DNA of 64,000 nt from Papilionanthe hookeriana x Papilionanthe teres. Its lineage: Eukaryota; Streptophyta; Magnoliopsida; Asparagales; Orchidaceae. Below are positions 57,898 to 64,000 of the stretch, one piece after another (the stretch's first letter is position 1; each line of letters begins with the position of its first letter). The DNA lies in the NCBI GenBank assembly GCA_022702705.1, contig CM040430.1, positions 76,697,239 to 76,761,238 of the forward strand. The letters run 5' to 3'. The translations under genes were made by a program, and so were the position numbers. Below the pieces are notes generated by a model. The model was not told the DNA's origin, did not search any database, and worked only from the letters and a program-made list of their open reading frames with translations.

Positions 57898-58140
57898 CTA
57901 CATTTCTGATGTACATAATTAGTTTCCCGATTTTCTTGCTTCTTCGAGAGTGACAACTATCATAACAATAAAAGAATTAAATGAAACATTTATTTACATA
58001 ATAAATAATAAGTATTTTTAATATTTGTACTCCCAAGGTTTTCATGCCACTTTTTCTCTATAAATAGGGTGCAATTAATTCTTTCTTTCCTCACTTCTAG
58101 AACTTCCTTACCCTTTAGTCATTTATAGTAACAGAAAAGA

Positions 58141-58311
58141 ATGTTGGATGCTAAGAAGTTCAATAGTAAGGAAGCATTGATGAAGGCCTTCACGCTTCCC
58201 ATGTTAAAGATGCGCACTTCTAGGGTGAGAAGAGAAGGAAACAAGAAAGTTATCATTCTGTCACGAAGAAGAAAAATGACGAAGAGGGTCGACCGGCCGA
58301 GAGGAGACTAG
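58141..58311 (+). CDS. possible 56-residue basic peptide in segment B
   Basis: A TATA-like CTATAAATAG at 58058-58067 lies about 80 bases upstream of this ATG. The frame starts MLDAKKFNSKEALMKAF and is rich in Lys and Arg (TSRVRREGNKK, SRRRKMTKR). In segment A the same place is frameshifted by a deletion of about 16 bases after AKK. It could be the start of a lost retroelement gag or a chance frame; I do not recognise it. Confidence 0.2.
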   Translation: MLDAKKFNSKEALMKAFTLPMLKMRTSRVRREGNKKVIILSRRRKMTKRVDRPRGD

Positions 58312-58337
58312 GAGATGAGAGAAAAATGACTTCTCCC

Positions 58338-61300
58338 TGTCAGCTGTTAATGTGAGTCCTTCGTGTGTGTTTTTGGATGGTACAGATTTAATTTAATAAA
58401 CATAATTTTTAGAAAAATATCATTTTTTTATTTTAAAATATGAAATCAAACTAATCTCATATAATAGATAGTTTAAAATAATCAAGCACTTCCCTACAAG
58501 CTGTGTGTCTATCCCGAAGAATGGACACATTGCTTGATAGTGAGGCTTGATCAAATAAACTAAAAAATATATGATATCCATTTGGTCTGCGAACCATTTA
58601 TGTCAACTGACAATTTCCCCTATCTAATATGGAGGAATTAGATAGGGTTTATATTAATCTGGGGTCTTTAAGCTTCCTATAAGGGCAAGCCCCTATAGTT
58701 AATTACATATTAGATAACCGAAGTTACCTAAGAAAACTCTTGATATAGATCACAAAATATTGTACTCATGACTTCCAAAGGGTATGGTTCTTCAAGAAAA
58801 TGTGGTAATAGGAAATACAATAGATAAGTGGCTCAAATTTTGGAACAAAGGGATCCAAAGGAAAGAATAACTAAGGGAAAGACATAGATCCAAGAGAGAT
58901 TTTAGTATTTTTTCAAACGACCCTATGATTTGGCTTTAATTTAGGATATTTATTTGATGTTTCATCGTGTCAATTTTATTATTTAGGTCTTACACTCAAT
59001 TGATACTGATCATGTGAATAGCCTGGAAGATAGGAGAATTTATGTTATACCTGATGATAACCTAAAAATCCTAAGACGAGTTAGGGCTTGTATTGCACAA
59101 CATGGTCATGCAAACACCTAAAGAGATAAGGTGAGGACTTATGTTGCACTAGGCAAGCTACCTCGAAGTCCTATGGCTTGTTGTTTTAATTTCTAAGGAG
59201 TTTTGCTTTGTTATTTTAATTTCTAAGGAGTTTTGCTATTGAAGATGGCTGTGCTGCCCACTGTGTATGCTCCAAGCTCCTCATCATAACAGGTATAGTT
59301 AAGGAAGTGCCAATTGAAAAGAAAAGAGAAGTGTCATGTTTCAGAAAAATTTAAATTAAGGTGTCTTAATATTTTATCATGGGACAATATTTAAGTTGAA
59401 TAACTGGAACTGGTTATAATCTCATGGTTCCATCATCCCGGCACCACTATTTTCTTCGGATTCACTTCGTCCAGATGAATTTACTAAACTCAACTTAATG
59501 AGTTCCATACTTTCATTCAGACCGTAGGAAATCCCGTTAACAACTGTAGGTTGTATCCTTCAAGGTATTCCCGATCATCCGATAAAGACGTTTTAATTTA
59601 ATTGTAATTGTGATTGTTGTTTTGTTTGTGATTAAATTTTGAATTGTCTTATATTTTGAATGTTCTGGCGGTGAATTTTATCTTGTTTTGATTTTTTAAT
59701 TTTGATTTTGGTTTTGGTTTTGGTTTTGTGGCTATCCTAAAATGTTTTGTTTTTATGCAGGGTGACATTGTTGTTTAACATGCAAGCTCGTAAGCAAGAA
59801 AAAGTAAGAAAAGGGTAGGAAAAGAATGCACTGTAAACTATAAAAGTGTACCTGGTGAGTCTTCTCGTTCCTCCACCTGAAACTTTAGTATTTTTGCAAT
59901 AAACATTTATATTTTACGGGAAAATAAAACCTATGGATAGGTTCGTCTCAGGCCTACCAAACTCTATGTTATAACTTGGTGGGTCTAGTTATTCTACAAG
60001 GTGACCAGAAGATTTGTGAAACGGGCCTAAGAGATACCTAGATATTTCACAATCCTTTTGAGCTTCCTTGAGTTCATTTGAACTTATCATAATTATTAAA
60101 TGATTCATATGTTTTGTATCCATATGCTCAGTGAGCCAATGTTTTAATCATCCCGAAAGGTGGGGTAGTCATTACTTGATATTTTACTTATGAATTATGT
60201 AAGTGGGGCCTTTAGAGACAAAATTAATTTATGGAAGAGTTTAATCAATTTTAATGGGCTTTTAGTGTTTCACAAAGGGGTTTAATATCAATTGTGCTTC
60301 CTTTCTTATTCCTCATTAATCGAATTTTCAATTAAGCCTAGCTTACTACTAAGCCCTGAAGATTTTGGTGGGTATATTTATGTCTTTAGAAAAGGAAGTT
60401 AAGTGACCTTCATGATTATGATTCTTATCAAAATATTGAATTGTCATTTAAACATCAAATAGGGGTATTAAATTAGTAGAACACCAACTTCCAAAATCAA
60501 CCCCTAACCTTAAGGATCTTTCATTCTAATTCTCTTCTGAATTATCATGATTATTAAATCATAAACTTTATCCTTTAATGTGACAAAAATGAGATGAGTT
60601 TCTACCATTTATCCCTTTATGTTTCAATCATTCAAAAATAATAATTAAGATCATTCATGGCCCATTTCCTAAATTAATTAAGCCTAAATATTGATTAGGG
60701 CCAAATTCTTCATAATTACACTTTTTCCCCTAAAGGCCTTTGTCACTTCAGAATTCATTTAGTTTAACTCAAATGACTTTGAAATTTTTATGTCCACTTA
60801 TGGGTTAATTAAAATATCAGAGGAGAAAATGTGATTTTTCAAATTTTAATTTAATTTATATATTTATTTTAATTTTAAAATAAGAATTTTTAATGAAAAT
60901 TCAATAAGTTGTCCAAAAAAAAATCTTTGACTATGAAATTTTTATTGAAGGTAAACCTAGACCAAAGGACCACTTGAACCAAATTTCATGATATTTTTAT
61001 CTTTAATTTAATTATTAGAACTATGTTAATTTTTAGAGTATTAATTAAGTATAAAATTTTATTTAAGTTGAAAATTAAGTTTTGCAATTTTTATTAAAAT
61101 TATCTGAGATTAGGGAACCTAGAGAACCAAATTTCATATTTTTCTGACTTTTCTTTTAATTAATAGAATTATTTTAGTGAAAAATTAGGGAATTTCCATT
61201 TTAGCCTTTAAAAATCGTTTTAACCCTTTAAAAATTAATATATTTACTTAGAAAATTAGGAAAAATAACCCAATTTTTTCCTAAATGCTCAGAAGGCAAT

Positions 61301-64000
61301 TTAAAATATTTCCAAACATTTTATTAATTTTATGAATTTTCTAAATTTTTAATTATTTAAGTATTAAAATAATGCTTAAAAATGAAAATTTATTTTAATT
61401 ACAATTTTATTTTTTTAAGACTTCTCTTATCACAGGGAAGTCCCAAAATTAATTTGGTAATTTCTTGAAGTACATTTTAATTACTATAATTATTTAATTG
61501 TCAAAAATGTGATTTACCTTGAAAAATTCATTTAGGTATTTAAATTAACTCCATTTAACTTGAAATTTTTATAAGGAGCCTTTCTGACCTTAAATTATAG
61601 TGAGAATGATTTTTAGTTCATTTACATTTTTAGTTTGTTAAAATTAATTCCACTTCAATTTTAGGTTAAATGACAATTAAGTGCATTCTCAAAGATTTAG
61701 CTCAATTCAAAAATTTCCTAAGGTCCTCTAGTCACAACCAAAATTTACCTTGTATTTTTCTAAATAATATTTTATTTATTATAATTATTTTACTAAAACA
61801 GATATAATAACTTGAAAAATAGAGATCTCTGTCTAGAGGTCTCCTCTAACTTTGGAAAAATCAGGGAGGATCCCCTAAGACAGAGGAAACAACATACCAA
61901 AATATCAAGCTACGCTGAAATGTCTAAGTGCATGGAGAATCAAAAGATTCCAGACAGTATTTAATTAATTAAAAATAAATTATGCATTAAGTAAACTTCA
62001 AATCATTTCCACATTATTCTTCTTTTTTCACTGAGCACTAGGTTATTTTTCTTTTATTTTTATGATTTTTCTACACCAAGTTATGGATTTTTGAAGTTGG
62101 GTTGATTTAAATAATTTCAAATACCCCTAATTTTCTATTTAAACCATGCGGTGCCACCTCATCCTCGACAGCTCTGAAAGACCACGCGGCGCACTTCTAT
62201 TTGACACCACCATTTGACTGGGCATCCACGAGGATGCACTTTATGCATCTGATCTCCATTCAACTCCATCTCAGCCCTTCATTCGATACACGCACGATTC
62301 GATGACTCCTGGTCATCGTCTTCACCTGGTCTAACCCGTGAGCCCTCCATCTTCTAGACCCAAGAAATCAAGCTAGACTCAATAAATCGCATGGGGTTTG
62401 TTCCTAGAGCTTCATCTGACCTAGATGAACCTATCCATACAGTTTATATGATATGAAATACAGTCTATATATGTATAGGATTAGAACAAGCTTAGGATGA
62501 CGAATGAGTTTAATACCTTTGTCTGAGAAGGAAGGCCTCACTCAGATGGTTGTGGTAGCTTCGATTAGTCCCAACAAACCTCCAGATGAAGTCTTTTGCC
62601 CTGGTGAAATGCCTAGACCCAAGTTTGACCAGACCTAATTTCATGTGTTGATCAAAGTCTGGTGTAGAGGCTCTTTGTGATGGAGCTTTGATGGGGAATC
62701 TTCTTCTTTCAAAGCTGTGAAGGTGTGGGTACAATTAATTTGAGTTTGGTGCACTATGGACCCGTGGTGAAGTTTGTCCTAGTTCCAACTGAGATTTTAT
62801 TGGAGAAATTGTTCTCAGGCAGGGGGAATCAGAGGTAGAAAATGGTTGAGATGAGCTTAAGGAGATTTGAAGAAGCTTTGGTGAGGTTTTGGTAGAGTTT
62901 CCTTAGGAAATTTTTCAAACACAGATATTGGCCATGGAGGGTGGCTATTATAGTCATGGCCAATTGGCTGAGCTTGAGCTTGGCTGTGGGTGCTTTAACC
63001 CACTTTAGGTGAGGGCTGAGTAGTGTCATTGTTCACTGAGGGGATGCCTCACTGACAAAGCTCAATTTTGAATTTCAAGGGGTATGTGGGCACTCGGGCT
63101 GATGCATTCGAGTGGCTAGGGTGGCCGACAAGGACAGAGAAGGTGGCTGGCAGGCTGATGGGAGGTAAAAGAGGAGTTAATGAGGTTAATTACCTGCCAT
63201 TATGGGTGGCTTGTTTGGAGTAATGGGTTAAGCCAAAAAGGTGAGAAAGGTTGACTTATGTGAAGGACCTTTGATCCATGGGTCAATGGACTTTGGTCTA
63301 GTGGGGTTTTGGCTGGTCCTTGGGGTCCTTAGGTCAGCTGTGGTGAACCAAGTTTGACCAGGTTCAATTTTGGGACATTGGGTCATGGGTTCAATTTAGG
63401 TCATTTTAGGTTTACGTTGGGCTAGGTTTTGTTTAAGCTTGGGTCATACCCAATTGATTATTCAAAGTGATGTATATGATTGTCACAAAGTGTTTAGAAG
63501 GGGATTAGAGTGGTTTTGAATTGGCTTGGGGGTTCAATTTGGCTTAAGTTAGGAGTTTGGCCAATTTGGGGCAAGTTGGGTTACCTTGGGTTTAGGTTGG
63601 GTTAGGGTTGGGTTAGGGTTGGGTCCAAGGCCAATTGAAGGCTCCAAATGGTCTAGGAGGATGTTATAAAGACTTTTCAACATTAATTGGGTGGAAATTT
63701 TAGGGTTAGGGAACTCAATTTGGGGACTTTTGGGCATATGAGAAGTTTGGGTCAAAAATTAAGAATTTTGGCTCAAATGGGTTTGAGTGAGACTTGGGTT
63801 CAAATTAGGGGTAACTGATGGATCAATTTTGTTTAGAGGAGTGTCATGAATGGTTTAAAACATTTATTGGGAGAGAATTGATTGACATTGGGTTTAATTT
63901 GGGGGATTTGGGTCACTTAGGAAAAATTAGGGATTTTGATTTTTAAGTAAAATTGAACTTAAATGTGGGTCAAATTGGGTTTGTATTTGGTTTAGATTCA
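58338..64000 (-). mobile_element. family X copy X3, runs off the window
   Basis: The 3' end on the minus strand is ...CAGCTGACA, seen as TGTCAGCTG at 58338. The shared blocks follow in the same order as X1: ATAAGGGCAAGCCCC (58679), ACCTCGAAGTCCTATGGC (59160), GGCACCACTATTTTCTTCGG (59440), TAGTCATTACTTGATATTTT (60167), CATTATTCTTC with TTTTTCTACACC (62012-62076), ATACACGCACGATTCGATGA (62286), and a TATA box on the minus strand near 62950. From about 62900 the plus strand is G-rich. It is not interrupted by LTR G. No coding region is recognised; the frames at 62510-62734, 62829-63029 and 63549-63755 are low-complexity. Confidence 0.7.
63595..63623 (+). repeat. G-rich tract with G-quadruplex pattern
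   Basis: GGGTTAGGGTTGGGTTAGGG and a further GGG give five G3 runs with two- or three-base loops, inside the G-rich 5' region of X3 (the element's template strand). Confidence 0.7.

Larger units (their letters stand above)
43343..58337 (+). repeat. segment B of the large direct duplication (partner: segment A, 11297-14042)
   Basis: B has the same order as A but is expanded by B-specific inserts: a long (TA)n at 43651, a 1.8-kb insert at 44020-45842, about 0.6 kb at 46091-46670, and element C at 47782-57892. The 27-bp array of A is missing. In both copies the next feature is an X element in the same orientation (X1 and X3). Apart from a weak 56-codon frame near its end, no gene is recognised. 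Confidence 0.8.

Overview
This window looks like heterochromatic or intergenic DNA of a flowering plant, probably a eudicot. It is AT-rich, carries no recognisable host gene, tRNA or rRNA, and consists largely of nested, decayed retroelements. The coding remnants are plant-type Ty3/gypsy gag, RNase H and integrase of the Athila/Tat kind, a plant L1-like LINE, and an extra ORF resembling the plant transposon protein domain often found next to such elements. The species cannot be told from the sequence.

Layout. 1-4391 is the 3' part of gypsy element A (broken extra ORF, polypurine tracts, 3' LTR). 4546-6735 is leader plus LTR of an inverted relative, E. 6736-11296 is AT-rich DNA with small repeats. 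11297-14042 (segment A) is duplicated as segment B at 43343-58337. Segment A ends in a 27-bp tandem array. 14043-21209 is X1, a member of a large non-coding family I call X, interrupted by LTR G. 21210-27905 is X4, inverted relative to X1, which carries about 4 kb of tandem arrays built from hairpin-forming units. 27905-31502 is gypsy element D (minus strand, gag and 5' LTR). 31503-43342 is one LINE cut into three pieces by solo LTR F and by X2. Segment B follows; it holds a B-specific insert with a 43-bp hairpin array and a complete gypsy element, C (47782-57892), flanked by a 5-bp duplication. X3 starts at 58338 and runs off the window.

How the parts fit. Insertion order can be read directly. 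The LINE predates LTR F and X2, because removing each restores the LINE reading frame. Element C entered segment B after the A/B duplication, because segment A keeps the empty site. C is non-autonomous: protease and reverse transcriptase are deleted and the remaining frames carry stops. The elements A, C, D, E, F and G share an LTR backbone (GGCGCC-rich block, TATA box in some, an AATAAA-containing block, a terminal CTTGCG block), so they are one lineage in several subfamilies.

Most unusual are: (1) the X family, about 7.3 kb, TG...CA ends, 5-bp target duplication, strong strand asymmetry, a TATA box in all four copies, and no recognised protein; (2) two unrelated tandem arrays whose repeat units are short dyads with paired changes in the two arms; (3) a second polypurine tract and a long-range stem conserved between elements A and C. 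All homology statements come from reading the sequence by eye; no alignment or database search was run.
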